The translations under genes and the position numbers were made by a program. The notes under the pieces are model-generated. The model did not search any database. It worked only from the letters and a program-made list of their open reading frames with translations, and was not told the origin of the DNA. From contig NZ_VCQN01000005.1 of the NCBI RefSeq assembly GCF_005938125.1, positions 186,001 to 250,000 of the forward strand: a stretch of 64,000 bases of DNA, given 5' to 3'. Each line of letters begins with the position of its first letter. Within the stretch, counting starts at the first letter, position 1. The DNA is from Bacillus sp. BHET2. Its GTDB lineage: Bacteria > Bacillota > Bacilli > Bacillales > Bacillaceae_B. Below are positions 51,045 to 61,179 of the stretch, one piece after another.

Positions 51045-52238
51045 CTACCTCTTAGGTGGAAAAACTTTTTCAACAACTCTTTTGCTGGATTGTCCACTTT
51101 CTAAGTAGCAGAACTTCTTATGGAAACGTTCTAAATCAGTTTTCAATTCTCTTGGGTTTTGAATATGGTGAATAACTTCTTCGGTTGTTTTCACCAAGGG
51201 GCCAGGAGCATGCTTTTCAAAGTCAAAATAAAACCCTCTTAATACATCTCTATAATTTTCAATATCATATACATAAAAAATCATGGGTCTTTTCAGATTT
51301 GCATAGTCAAAAAAGACAGAAGAATAGTCAGTAATCAACATATCCGATAACAAATACAATTCACTAATATCCGTATGATCGGAGACATCATATGCAAAAT
51401 CCGAATAAGCAGTAATATCTATATTATCAGCAATTAAATAATGCATACGAAGGAGAATGATATAGTTTCCCCCAAGAGTCTCCTGCATTTTATCCAACTC
51501 AAGTTTAAGATTGAATTTATACTTTCCTTTTTCATGAAACTCATTATCTCTCCATGTAGGTGCATAAAGTATAACTTTTTTATCCAACGGAATATTTAAA
51601 CTTTTCTTTAACGCTCTAATCGCTTCGGGAGTGTTGTTCTTATATAAATAGTCATTTCGTGGATAACCGGACTCTATCATCTCCTTTTTAAAGTCAAAAG
51701 CCCTAGTGAAAATCTCTGATGAATAGCGGTTAGGAGAAATTAAGTAATCCCATCTACTTGACTCTCTTAAAAAGTTCTCCTTGTAATTCTCCGTATTAGT
51801 TCCGGGCATATGAACTTCTTTCATATCGGCTGCTAAACGTTTTAAAGGGGTCCCGTGCCAAGTTTGTAAATACACTGTATGATTAGGTTTTGGAATCCAA
51901 GCCGGTAATCGGCTATTTGAGACCCAGTACTTGGCCCTTGCCATTTTAAATAACCAGGGAATAGAGAACCGACCTAATGTTTTACTATTAACATCCTTGA
52001 AAATATTAGCGTAGCGGGGATCAATGCTCCAATACATTTCATAATCCGGATGATTTTCCTGTAAATATTCGTAAATCGCTCTGGGATTACAACTGTACTG
52101 CTTCCCTAAAAAACTTTCAAAAACAATTAGGTTCTTTTTTGCAGGCAAAAATCCTATTAGCTTGAAAAGAATTTTATATAATCGTTTAATTAAATTTCCT
52201 CTTTTGATTAGAAGTAGAATTTTTTTCACTTTACTCAC
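51045..52238 (-). CDS. CDP-glycerol glycerophosphotransferase family protein (TagB/TagF-like)
   Basis: 397 residues. The GT-B type catalytic motifs of the family are visible: YLQTWHGTPLKRLA (about 123-136), VILYAPTWRDNEF, LLRMHYLIADN and LITDYSSVFFDYANLKRP (about 305-322), then RGFYFDFEKHAPGP. It transfers glycerol-phosphate (or a related CDP-polyol) to a lipid-linked teichoic acid precursor at the inner membrane face. TWHGTPLK resembles the polymerase-type motif rather than the WHANGAIKK of the TagB primase at 61569. Its exact step is uncertain. Confidence 0.85.
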   Translation of the reverse strand: MSKVKKILLLIKRGNLIKRLYKILFKLIGFLPAKKNLIVFESFLGKQYSCNPRAIYEYLQENHPDYEMYWSIDPRYANIFKDVNSKTLGRFSIPWLFKMARAKYWVSNSRLPAWIPKPNHTVYLQTWHGTPLKRLAADMKEVHMPGTNTENYKENFLRESSRWDYLISPNRYSSEIFTRAFDFKKEMIESGYPRNDYLYKNNTPEAIRALKKSLNIPLDKKVILYAPTWRDNEFHEKGKYKFNLKLELDKMQETLGGNYIILLRMHYLIADNIDITAYSDFAYDVSDHTDISELYLLSDMLITDYSSVFFDYANLKRPMIFYVYDIENYRDVLRGFYFDFEKHAPGPLVKTTEEVIHHIQNPRELKTDLERFHKKFCYLESGQSSKRVVEKVFPPKR

Positions 52239-52508
52239 CGCTTCAGAAAGATTTATGATTTTGCCATTTTTGTTTCAACTATTTATTTTATTTATTATTA
52301 TACTTTCTAATAATATTTAATAAGAGGTAGAGTAGAAATAATCCTGCTTTGGTTTCTATAGAATGTGTTTTTCCTAATGAATACAAGCTATAAACTCTTG
52401 AGATCTTGACTAAGGTATTTTGACATATGGAATAATACCTTATTAAAAAGTTTATAATGTTAATGTAAGTAGGTATAAAAAGAACCCTAAAAATAGGGTT
52501 CACTTACA
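52239..52508. other. AT-rich intergenic region
   Basis: No gene is supported; a short minus frame here lacks a ribosome site and family features. It holds the tagH-side hairpin AACCCTA...TAGGGTT at 52482-52500. Confidence 0.5.
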
Positions 52509-53318
52509 TTAATTCATAGGCAAAGGTTCATGTCCACTTTGTTTTTGCATAGCGTCTTCTCTGAATTTTTTCTTTTCAGCTTTAGATAAAGCTTTATATT
52601 CCTTGAAAAATGCTTCATATTGAGGGATGACTTCTTTTGCAGAGCCAAATGCTTTAACTTCCCCATACTCTAGCCATAAAATCTTCTGACAGAAAGTCTT
52701 CATCTGTCCTATGGAATGACTCACGAAAAACATAGTTTTCCCACGTGCTTTAAATTCATTCATTTTCTCAAGACTCTTTTCTGCGAATGCTTTATCACCC
52801 ACAGACAATGCTTCATCAATAATGAGAATGTCAGGGTCTATATGAACAGAAATGGCAAAACCCAAGCGAGACTTCATTCCACTTGAATAGGATTTGACAG
52901 GCTGATCAATAAACTTTCCAATTTCAGAAAACTCAATGATTTCCGGTTCAAGTGCTTTTATCTCTTTCTTATTAAAGCCAAGCATTAAGCATTTGAGTTC
53001 GATGTTCTCCCTGCCGGTCAACTGGTTATTTAATCCTGCAGAAACAGCAATAAGTGCTGTATTTCCTTGGACTTCTACTTTTCCTGATGTCTCAGGTATA
53101 ATACCTGCTAGAATGTTTGCTAATGTGGATTTACCGGATCCGTTCACTCCTACAAATCCAATGATATCTCCTTTTTCAGCTTCAAAGCTCACATTACGCA
53201 GGCCATAGAAATCTTCACCATAGCTTTTGGGTGATATCATATCAAGAAATCTTTCGGAAGGTTTGTTATATAATTTAAACTTTTTAGTAAGGTTTTCTAC
53301 AATAACAGATTTGGACAT
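52509..53318 (-). CDS. tagH: Teichoic acid export ATP-binding protein TagH
   Basis: 269 residues. ABC ATPase: Walker A GVNGSGKST (about 57-65), Q-loop region, signature YSSGMKSRL (about 143-151), Walker B ILIIDEALSVGD and switch His in FFVSHSIGQM. It is shorter than B. subtilis TagH, which carries a long C-terminal extension. With TagG it flips undecaprenyl-linked wall teichoic acid across the membrane. Confidence 0.93.
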   Translation of the reverse strand: MSKSVIVENLTKKFKLYNKPSERFLDMISPKSYGEDFYGLRNVSFEAEKGDIIGFVGVNGSGKSTLANILAGIIPETSGKVEVQGNTALIAVSAGLNNQLTGRENIELKCLMLGFNKKEIKALEPEIIEFSEIGKFIDQPVKSYSSGMKSRLGFAISVHIDPDILIIDEALSVGDKAFAEKSLEKMNEFKARGKTMFFVSHSIGQMKTFCQKILWLEYGEVKAFGSAKEVIPQYEAFFKEYKALSKAEKKKFREDAMQKQSGHEPLPMN

Positions 53319-53337
53319 TTTTATCCTCTACTTTCCT

Positions 53338-54159
53338 TTAGAGAAAATCAACAAAGTGTCTTCTGAATTTCACGTGAATGAATGAACCAAACGCAAACAA
53401 TATTAATACTAATCCCCAGAAATATAAAGTGTATTGAAAATGATCGATAAAATACCAACCTTGTCCTAATAAAGAACTTCTATATCCTTCCACAATATAA
53501 TAAAAAGGATTGATTTTCATAATGCTGGTCAGGCGTTCACTTAGTAATTCTTCCATATTCCAAAGAATTGGTGATAAATATAATAACATCCTGACAATTG
53601 ATTGAACAACCATTTGTACATCTCGAACTATTGTTGCAAGCGTGGAAGTGATAAGAGACAGAGCAACAATAACCGCAATAGCAGCAAACATGTAGTAAGG
53701 TAATTGTAAGTAATAAATGCTAATAGGATACCCCATAAATTGAAACAGGAGAATTGTGATACCTGTTAAATAAATGTGAGGGTAGAATTTAGCCATAATA
53801 ACATATGCAGGTATCGCACTCATAGGAAAACTCATTTTTGAAAGCATTCTTATACGAGTGTATATGGACTTGGAAGCTTGTACGATAGCTGGATTTATAA
53901 AGAACCAAACAACCATACCAGCGAGTAGCCAAACAAAGAACGGGACACCATCTATATCTCCTCGCCCTTGACCTCCGCTTTTTAATCCGTAGCCGAATAC
54001 GAACCAGTAAATAGCGATTTGTATACCGGGATTCAAGATTTCCCACAGCATCCCTAAGTAATTATTTTTATTCGTACTTTTGAGTTCGTATAAAGAGAGT
54101 CTTTGGATTAAATAAAAACTGTTGATTTGCTCTTTAAAGACTGTTAGTGCTGATTTCAT
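53338..54159 (-). CDS. tagG: Teichoic acid export permease TagG
   Basis: 273 residues, ABC-2 type with six hydrophobic helices. N-terminal amphipathic segment ALTVFKEQINSFYLIQRLSL and the conserved NYLGMLWEILNPGIQIAIYW are typical of polysaccharide/teichoic acid exporters. 19 bp upstream of tagH, forming the tagGH operon. Confidence 0.93.
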   Translation of the reverse strand: MKSALTVFKEQINSFYLIQRLSLYELKSTNKNNYLGMLWEILNPGIQIAIYWFVFGYGLKSGGQGRGDIDGVPFFVWLLAGMVVWFFINPAIVQASKSIYTRIRMLSKMSFPMSAIPAYVIMAKFYPHIYLTGITILLFQFMGYPISIYYLQLPYYMFAAIAVIVALSLITSTLATIVRDVQMVVQSIVRMLLYLSPILWNMEELLSERLTSIMKINPFYYIVEGYRSSLLGQGWYFIDHFQYTLYFWGLVLILFAFGSFIHVKFRRHFVDFL

Positions 54160-54327
54160 ATCGTTTCCTTTCTTACTGAAAAATAGTACATTCAGGAATT
54201 ATTACTATACAGGCTTATGATCGTTAATAATTACTCCTGAATAAGGATGTAATAGCACGCAAAGAATATTCTGCATCAAAACTGAAATTTGTTCAATAGT
54301 TTTATCTAGAGTTAGCAAAATCAGAAG

Positions 54328-54354
54328 AAAAAGGACGAGACATCGCCCTTTTTA
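54328..54354 (-). terminator. Terminator of the two-domain teichoic acid transferase gene
   Basis: On the minus strand AAAAGGGCGA pairs with TCGTCCTTTTT (one bulge/mismatch). Confidence 0.75.
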
Positions 54355-57300
54355 CTACTCAAACAATTGATCAACAATTCTTTTAGAGGCTTTCCCGTCT
54401 TCAAGTGAGCAATATTTCTGTTGGAAAGCTTGGTATTTATCACGATAGCTACTTTTAATCTTTTCGATATTGTGAATCGACTGAATGATTTCTTCAGTAT
54501 CATATACAAATGGGCCGGGGGCCTCTTCTTCAAAGTCCATGTAAAATCCTCTAATATTATTTTTATACTCTTCTAAATCATAAGTGAAAAACAGTATTGG
54601 CCGATTTGTATTTGCGAAATCAAACATTACGGAAGAATAATCCGTAATGAGTATATCACTGATTAAACTTAACTCTTGTATTTCCGGGTAGTTTGAAACA
54701 TTATAAACAAAAGAGTTTAATTCTTCTGGAATGGTCAATTTGTTACTAATAACAACGTGCATTCTCAGTAGGACGATATACTCTTCTCCCAAACGTTCTT
54801 TCATCTGCTGCAAGTCCATTTTCAAGTCAAATACAAACTTGTTCTTACCATTTGTCGCATTATCACGGAATGTAGGGGCATATAAGATGACTTTTTTATC
54901 TTCGGGTATAACTAAATGCTTTTTAACTTTGTCTCTTAAGTCATGTTGGTGACTTTGATAGAACAAATCATTTCTTGGATAGCCAACTTCTAACACACTC
55001 CCAGTATATTTGAAGGCGCTTTTCAACGCCTTAGTGGCATAAGGGCTTGGCGATACGAGGTAATTCCACTGCTTAGTCGCTGCATGTACACGCTCTAAAT
55101 AATCATCTGAGCGTCCATGGATATTATCAATATCAAATAGCATTTTCTTCAAGGGTGTACCATGCCACGTTTGAAGGTAAGTGATGCCTTTTCGCTTATC
55201 AATATAAGTAGGGAAATTTTGGTTGTTGACCCAGAAACCGGATTTTGCAAGATAATAAAAGTATTGTGGGCTCAATCTTTTAATTTGTTTAGTGTGCTCG
55301 TCTTTTATTGGAATAGACTTATTGTAAACCCAAATTTTTTTGTAAGGTAATTTTCTATTCACAATTTCTTCATATATATATCGTGGACTGTCAGCATATT
55401 GCTTTCCAATGCCACTTTCAAATAAAATCATATTTTTATCTATTGGAATTACCCGTTTAACTATGGCATAAAACCTTTCCATGATGGGACGGTACTGTTT
55501 ACTCTTTCTAAACTTATTAAAAAGGGCATTGATCAAAGGTTTTTCCATGATTTTTTCAGCTAATGGCTTTTTAATTTCAACTTTATCAATTACCTCATAA
55601 ATTCTCGCAGAAGAGTTGGTATCTTTATATTTAATAAATTTATCCGCTTTTTTTTCATTTTCAGGCAGTATTTCAAAATCACGATCACCATACAATTCCA
55701 ATTTATCAAGTAGAAGAGGAAAATCATTAACAATGGTACCAGGTAAATCTTTATCTAAATCAAGATGTGAAGGTCGTTTTCCAATAAAACGATTTCGATC
55801 AAATTGATAATAGATTATAGGTTTGTTTAAGAAACTAAAATCAAAGCCGACACTGGAATAATCTGTAATCATTAGCTTACTTTCTTTAAGAAGCTTTTGT
55901 ACATCTACATCACCTTGATTGATTAGCGTAACAGGTGCTTCAGAGAAATAGGAAGTGAATTTTTGCATATTTGGGTGTAAGCAAAAGATAATTTCCATAT
56001 TCCTAATTTGTGCAAAGGAGTGAAGGTCGGGATGGTGAACAAGCTCCTTGTATCTTTCATAATACTCACTAGTCAAGAAATTTTCGTCATTGCTAATCCA
56101 ATCACGCCATGTAGGAATGATCAAAATCTGATTCTTTTGAGGCACGTCATCGACGAACAACCGATCAAAGCGTGATAATCCCGTAACAAAGACTTCTTTT
56201 GAGTTGTATCCAAAGTCATTGATAATCATTTCCTTCTCAAAATCGGAACTTACTAAAAATAAATCTGTATCAAATGATGGTGCACTTTTTCCGTAATTAG
56301 CCACCATGTTTTTAGTCCCCATGACACCGTGTTGAAGGAAAACCTTTGTAGCTTTAACGGCTTTTTTGAACTTGTTGGTGCGGATAGGGTATAAGTAATC
56401 AGGATGATGAGATGAAATAATTTTGGTAGCGATTAAAGAATACCAAATATGCTCTTTAGATTTAAAGAAAATGACGTTACCTAATGGTTCAACATTTCTT
56501 CTCTCAGGGGAGTCTTTCTCAATTACATAGTAAACGTTCTTTGTAGGGTGGTTTTCTCTCATGTATTTGAAGAAATGGTACCCTGTATCCTGGGCCTTAT
56601 ATGGACGCTCTCCAACAATCCAGACGTCTTTTTGACGATTTAGTACGCGGTGAAACCATGCCAACTTCTGTTTCTTCTGCAAGTAATTAAACGTATCTTG
56701 TTTATATTCGTATACCTCGAGTGATAAGTTGGAAGCTTTAAACGTGTAATACGGGTTAATAACAGAAACTGTGCTCCCTGCAGTATAATGAGTATCTTTA
56801 ATGAAAAAACGTGCACGAAAGGTAGGTCTTCCTATCCTTATAAGCTTTTCATCCATTTTGTCATGAAGTGTGAGCTTCAGATAAACATCATACACATCTT
56901 CTTTAAATATCTTACCGCGACACATTTCATTAAAGTGGATAGTTGCCTGGTATGCATAACGGTTTAATCCAAACTTCTCATTGGTCTCTTCATTCCATGA
57001 TAAATCGACAGGACTTACCAACTCATCATTGCAATTACGTCCCTTAAGGACGATGGACGATTGAAGAATCTCTGAATTTCGGGTGAATAATTTCCCTGTC
57101 AGATTTAAAGTACCAGACTTTGCCGAAAGATGATCAATCTGAATTTTCGTAGGAGTTTCAGGGTCAGAGTTTAACAGAAAAGAAAGATTCCCTTTAGTTG
57201 TGATGTAACAAATACCTCGTTGTTGTTGATGGTCAACAAAAGACAAACGATTCCGGGTCGTGTGAGAGAATCTGCCTAAACGAATGTAGTAGGATGCGAT

Positions 57301-57690
57301 CGTTTTCTGGTCTTTTTCATGAAAAGTAGCTTTGCTCTCAATCCTTTTATAAGCTTTTTCGCTTAATTCCGAAGTGGGGACACTGATTTTTATATACCAA
57401 TCAAATGCATGTTCACCTATATATATTGAGAGTTTTTGCATCAAATCCTTTATGGATAAACGGAAATCAAATTGATATTTGAAAGGAGAAGAATTTGATT
57501 GTACATGAATCCAATCATCTTTTTTGGATCTTGAGGTAAGCCATAATTCTTCGACTTCGTATATCTCGTTAGAAAGGCTCCCTTTAATAGAAAGATTTTC
57601 TTTATCTTGTGTAATGTTAATTTCTTGTTTAAGTTTAGGTTTATGTTTTTTCTTAGTTCTGAAAAGCTTGTTTGAAATTTTTGTATTCAT
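54355..57690 (-). CDS. Two-domain CDP-glycerol glycerophosphotransferase (fused TagF-like enzymes)
   Basis: 1111 residues, about three times a single-domain family member. The N-terminal third (about 1-340) is a beta-rich region with no recognised catalytic motif. Domain 1 (about 345-720) has VFLQHGVMGTKN, ILIIPTWRDW and LMITDYSSVGFDFSFLNKP. Domain 2 (about 750-1111) has a second full set: YLQTWHGTPLKKM, VILYAPTFRDN, LLRMHVVIS and LITDYSSVMFDFANTNRP. Two complete active sites in one chain suggest a bifunctional polymerase, for example priming plus elongation, or two different polyol-phosphates. It starts at ATG 57690 behind GGTGATC and is divergent from the glycosyltransferase at 58030. Confidence 0.88.
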   Translation of the reverse strand: MNTKISNKLFRTKKKHKPKLKQEINITQDKENLSIKGSLSNEIYEVEELWLTSRSKKDDWIHVQSNSSPFKYQFDFRLSIKDLMQKLSIYIGEHAFDWYIKISVPTSELSEKAYKRIESKATFHEKDQKTIASYYIRLGRFSHTTRNRLSFVDHQQQRGICYITTKGNLSFLLNSDPETPTKIQIDHLSAKSGTLNLTGKLFTRNSEILQSSIVLKGRNCNDELVSPVDLSWNEETNEKFGLNRYAYQATIHFNEMCRGKIFKEDVYDVYLKLTLHDKMDEKLIRIGRPTFRARFFIKDTHYTAGSTVSVINPYYTFKASNLSLEVYEYKQDTFNYLQKKQKLAWFHRVLNRQKDVWIVGERPYKAQDTGYHFFKYMRENHPTKNVYYVIEKDSPERRNVEPLGNVIFFKSKEHIWYSLIATKIISSHHPDYLYPIRTNKFKKAVKATKVFLQHGVMGTKNMVANYGKSAPSFDTDLFLVSSDFEKEMIINDFGYNSKEVFVTGLSRFDRLFVDDVPQKNQILIIPTWRDWISNDENFLTSEYYERYKELVHHPDLHSFAQIRNMEIIFCLHPNMQKFTSYFSEAPVTLINQGDVDVQKLLKESKLMITDYSSVGFDFSFLNKPIIYYQFDRNRFIGKRPSHLDLDKDLPGTIVNDFPLLLDKLELYGDRDFEILPENEKKADKFIKYKDTNSSARIYEVIDKVEIKKPLAEKIMEKPLINALFNKFRKSKQYRPIMERFYAIVKRVIPIDKNMILFESGIGKQYADSPRYIYEEIVNRKLPYKKIWVYNKSIPIKDEHTKQIKRLSPQYFYYLAKSGFWVNNQNFPTYIDKRKGITYLQTWHGTPLKKMLFDIDNIHGRSDDYLERVHAATKQWNYLVSPSPYATKALKSAFKYTGSVLEVGYPRNDLFYQSHQHDLRDKVKKHLVIPEDKKVILYAPTFRDNATNGKNKFVFDLKMDLQQMKERLGEEYIVLLRMHVVISNKLTIPEELNSFVYNVSNYPEIQELSLISDILITDYSSVMFDFANTNRPILFFTYDLEEYKNNIRGFYMDFEEEAPGPFVYDTEEIIQSIHNIEKIKSSYRDKYQAFQQKYCSLEDGKASKRIVDQLFE

Positions 57691-58029
57691 GTATCAGATC
57701 ACCATTCATTAAGAATTTTTAACTATTATAAATCTTTTTACCAGTATTAATGATAAATCTTTTTTTAACATTCTACAAGGAAGGGTCAATAGCCTTGGGA
57801 TTGAATGTTATTATTGTATAATATAGGGTTATATATTAGCTTTTGCGATTCATGTAGAAATTATTATATATCTTCATGATGCTTAGTGGACGAATGAATC
57901 GTGATATTAGACCAATTGTTAGCTTAGTGAAATATATTGTAATGAATAATAAAAATGTAATGGGTTCACTACTGTAAAGCAAGGGTATAATCAAATGAGA
58001 TATATTTATATATATTAGGGAGGTTTCTG
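57691..58029. other. Divergent AT-rich promoter region
   Basis: Very AT-rich, no gene. It must contain the promoters of both divergent teichoic acid genes; many TATAAT-like words make a specific call unreliable. Confidence 0.5.
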
Positions 58030-59589
58030 ATGAACAATTTAAATGTTAGTTTCAGCGAAAAAGCAAAGAAAATCGTGAATGAGAAAAAGTATGATGCAAT
58101 TAATAATCCTCATGGTTTCATGAGAAAACTAATAAAAAAAAATAAGAAAAAAGTTACAGTCGTGACAGCAGCCTATAATGCCGAGAAATTCATAGAAAGA
58201 ACGATAGAATCGGTTATAAACCAATCACTTGGATCCGAAAACATTGAATTCATTATAGTAGACGACTGTTCTACAGATAATACAACTGAGATAATAAAAA
58301 ACTATTTGAAGGAAAATCAAAACATATCACTTATTTCTCTGAAAGAGAACACCGGTTCACCAGGCACACCAAGAAATGTCGGGATTGAACTAGCCACTAG
58401 TGATTATATTACTTTCCTAGATGCTGATGACTGGCTGCACACAAATGGGTTGGAAACTCTTTATACCATTTTAAAAGAAACAGATGATGATTACGTTGTA
58501 GGAAAGACTATAAAAGTGGAGAAATCAGGAGAAACTGTAATAGGAGAATTCGCTTCAGTAAAAGAGAGAAGAAGTATTACACCCTTTGAGGTTCCACATT
58601 TTTTCTATCACATGGGGCCAACTGCAAGAATGATGAAGCGTGATATATTAATGAATGAAGATATTCGTTTTCCCGAAATGAGGTTTGGAGAGGATAAATT
58701 ATTTTTCTCTGACCTGTTCTTTAATGTCAAATCTGTTTCCACAACTACAAAACCTATTTATTACGCGAATAGATTAGAAGAGAATGACGCTTCTTTAACG
58801 AGAACAACAGATGCGCTGGACAAGAGAAGGAATGACCTGGAGATAATAAAATATATTAAGGCTCAAAATCTTCCACTTCACATGGAAAAAACGGCTCTAA
58901 CAAGGATATATGAATATGACTTCCTGCGTACATTCGATAGTAATTTGTTTGTGAATTCTCATAGTAAGGAAGAATTTATTGACCTATTCAAGAAGGTGGT
59001 TGAGACTACCAAAGATCTAAGGTATGACTTTCTCGAGGAATTTAAGACACCTTTTTACAAAGAAGCCACAAGGATATTTTTAGAAGATAGGATAAATGAT
59101 TTTATAAGTTTATTTAAATGGCTCAAAAAAGAAAAAAATAAGCAATACGCCATTCGTAACGGTGTACCTTATTACGAAATCCCTTTTCTAGAAGGTGAAG
59201 AACGATATATTCGAATCCCAATGATTGCGTGGTCAATCGACTCAGAAATCATAGGGAATGAAATATTTAAGCAAACATTTGAAATTTACGGTGACGGTGA
59301 TTTCCCTGAGAGAATCAATGAGATAATCATAAGGGATCGTAAAGAAGTGGATAATGACTATAAATGTAAGTTTGAGATTAAAGGTAATAGAGGGTATTTG
59401 ACAGCCTCAATTGCAACTCTCGATCAGATGAAAAATTCGTTGTATACAGTATTTATTAGGTACAATGATTATCAATTGATCAATATAAAAGTGAAACCTA
59501 AAAATCAAATCATTCATAGTCAAAGAGAATTTGCATTTTATACCACTAAGGCAAACAACCTTGGATTTTCTATAAAAACAACTAAATGA
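58030..59589 (+). CDS. Family 2 glycosyltransferase, TarS/TarP-like
   Basis: 519 residues from ATG 58030 behind AGGGAGG. The GT-A catalytic domain (about 38-260) has VTVVTAAYNAEKFIERTIES, IIVDDCSTDNT, the metal-binding YITFLDADDWL, and the base region MRFGEDKLFFSDLF. The C-terminal half (about 290-519) is helical then beta-rich, resembling the trimerising tail of S. aureus TarS, which adds GlcNAc to wall teichoic acid. Location among teichoic acid genes supports decoration of the polymer. Strongly AT-rich compared with the hut genes. Confidence 0.8.
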   Translation: MNNLNVSFSEKAKKIVNEKKYDAINNPHGFMRKLIKKNKKKVTVVTAAYNAEKFIERTIESVINQSLGSENIEFIIVDDCSTDNTTEIIKNYLKENQNISLISLKENTGSPGTPRNVGIELATSDYITFLDADDWLHTNGLETLYTILKETDDDYVVGKTIKVEKSGETVIGEFASVKERRSITPFEVPHFFYHMGPTARMMKRDILMNEDIRFPEMRFGEDKLFFSDLFFNVKSVSTTTKPIYYANRLEENDASLTRTTDALDKRRNDLEIIKYIKAQNLPLHMEKTALTRIYEYDFLRTFDSNLFVNSHSKEEFIDLFKKVVETTKDLRYDFLEEFKTPFYKEATRIFLEDRINDFISLFKWLKKEKNKQYAIRNGVPYYEIPFLEGEERYIRIPMIAWSIDSEIIGNEIFKQTFEIYGDGDFPERINEIIIRDRKEVDNDYKCKFEIKGNRGYLTASIATLDQMKNSLYTVFIRYNDYQLINIKVKPKNQIIHSQREFAFYTTKANNLGFSIKTTK

Positions 59590-59605
59590 TTTAAGGGATT
59601 TATCA

Positions 59606-59646
59606 TTGAAAACGGGAGCCTAGTTTAATTAGGCTCCCGTTTTCAA
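59606..59646 (+). terminator. Terminator of the glycosyltransferase gene
   Basis: A long stem TTGAAAACGGGAGCCTA / TAGGCTCCCGTTTTCAA with a short loop GTTTAAT. Confidence 0.92.
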
Positions 59647-59733
59647 TCAAATTGTAATATATCCTTAATGTCGCTCTTGTATTTTCCGTGTTAAGTTTAC
59701 ACAGAAGTTCAGATTGAATGGGGTGTTACTATA

Positions 59734-60843
59734 ATGAAAAGAAATTATGCAATAGACTATATTAAGTTTTTTGCAATCTTTGCAGTCATACTCATCCATA
59801 CTCAACCTTTTGAAGAAGCGAGAGTATTGGGAGTCGATGGGCACTATATTGATTTTGCAATTGATACACTTGCTCGTTTTGCAGTACCCTTCTTCTTTGT
59901 TTCGTCGGGATATTTATTCGGTAAGAAGATCTCCATAAATAATAACGAAAGTGTTTATTTTAGTGGATATATATATAAATTAATGAAGATCTTCATTTGC
60001 TGGTTTTTATTTTATTTAATCTACGATTTATTGATCAAAACGAAATTTCAATCCTTTAACATATACTCTTTTGATGAGGTAATGAACTATTTTAAAGGTA
60101 ATATAAATTTGGAAGTATTCTTTTACGGGGCAAGTTCAGGCTATCAGTTATGGTACTTAGTGGCATTGATTTGGAGTGTATTCATCCTGTTTATATTTAT
60201 AAACCTGAAAAAGTTGAATATATTGCTTTTGGTCAGTTTTATATTAAATATAATCGGATTGTTTAGCCAGTCTTATTCAGGGATATTTAATTTACCTGTT
60301 TCAACAAGAGATGGGGTTTTCTTTGGGCTATTTTATACCACGCTTGGATGTTTTTTCGCTTACAACAAAACAGAGATTATGAAAAAGATTAATAAACAAA
60401 AAGCATCACGGTTTTTAGCTGCTTTTATTATATTCTCCGTTCTTCAAATAGTTGAAAGGCTTGTAACAGTTTTTATACTGGATGGTAAAATTGGAGATTA
60501 CTTTATCTTTACCGTTCCAACAACCATCAGTCTTTTCCTATATGTGATGTCTAAACCTGAACTAGGAAAAAAATCGATACTTACCAATATTGGTAAAAAT
60601 TCAATAGGTATATATGTAATACATGTATTTTTCATTAAATTTATTAATCTAATGATAGATGTTTTAGGGGTAAGTTCAATTAATGAAACCATTATATGGA
60701 ATATCATTTTAAGTCCAGCTATTTTGATTATCTCGTATATCTCCTATCAATTTTTACAAAAGGTTAAAGATAGATTTTTCTTATTTATTGTCTATTTATA
60801 TAACAAATATAAGGAACCTAATTTAGTAGATTGGAAGGAATAG
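59734..60843 (+). CDS. Membrane O-acyltransferase (acyltransferase 3 family)
   Basis: 369 residues with about ten transmembrane helices. The N-terminal motif MKRNYAIDYIKFFAIFAVIL followed by IHTQ contains the family His, and FAVPFFFVSSGYLFGKK is the second conserved block. These enzymes move acyl groups (often acetyl) onto cell-surface sugars. Likely to modify teichoic acid or another surface glycan encoded here; the substrate is not known. A GGGGTG site precedes the ATG. Confidence 0.85.
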   Translation: MKRNYAIDYIKFFAIFAVILIHTQPFEEARVLGVDGHYIDFAIDTLARFAVPFFFVSSGYLFGKKISINNNESVYFSGYIYKLMKIFICWFLFYLIYDLLIKTKFQSFNIYSFDEVMNYFKGNINLEVFFYGASSGYQLWYLVALIWSVFILFIFINLKKLNILLLVSFILNIIGLFSQSYSGIFNLPVSTRDGVFFGLFYTTLGCFFAYNKTEIMKKINKQKASRFLAAFIIFSVLQIVERLVTVFILDGKIGDYFIFTVPTTISLFLYVMSKPELGKKSILTNIGKNSIGIYVIHVFFIKFINLMIDVLGVSSINETIIWNIILSPAILIISYISYQFLQKVKDRFFLFIVYLYNKYKEPNLVDWKE

Positions 60844-61179
60844 AAAAAATTACAATTGTAAATGTAGTGTAAATATATTAATTTATGGGTAATGATTAAT
60901 TAATGTTCAATCATTTTTCACAGGCAACTGTTGATAACTCATAGGGCCTCGGTTAGAATGAAGTAGAATGGAGCACTTACAATATTCGACAACTATTTAT
61001 TAAGGAATTGTAAATTTCTCATAATCGTACTGTAAAGAATATTGAGTATAATGTTGAATATGTTGCTAGGGAAATTCATAAATTCCAATTCTATTTTTCA
61101 TCATAAGATAATAAAGTTAAGCACATATAAAGGGAATGTAACAATTAGCTGAAGGTTTAGTTACAGGAGGAGAATATAA
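60844..61179. other. Intergenic region upstream of tagD
   Basis: AT-rich, no gene or repeat seen. It ends with ACAGGAGGAG for tagD. Confidence 0.5.

Noticed and set aside
52288..52503. 71-residue minus-strand frame
   Set aside because: It is AT-rich and hydrophobic by composition, with no ribosome site, and it overlaps the hairpin downstream of tagH.
55488..55500. GGGACGGTAC and similar partial matches in 44-64 kb
   Set aside because: Only 7 bases of the core match, at a level expected by chance; they are not counted as repeat copies.
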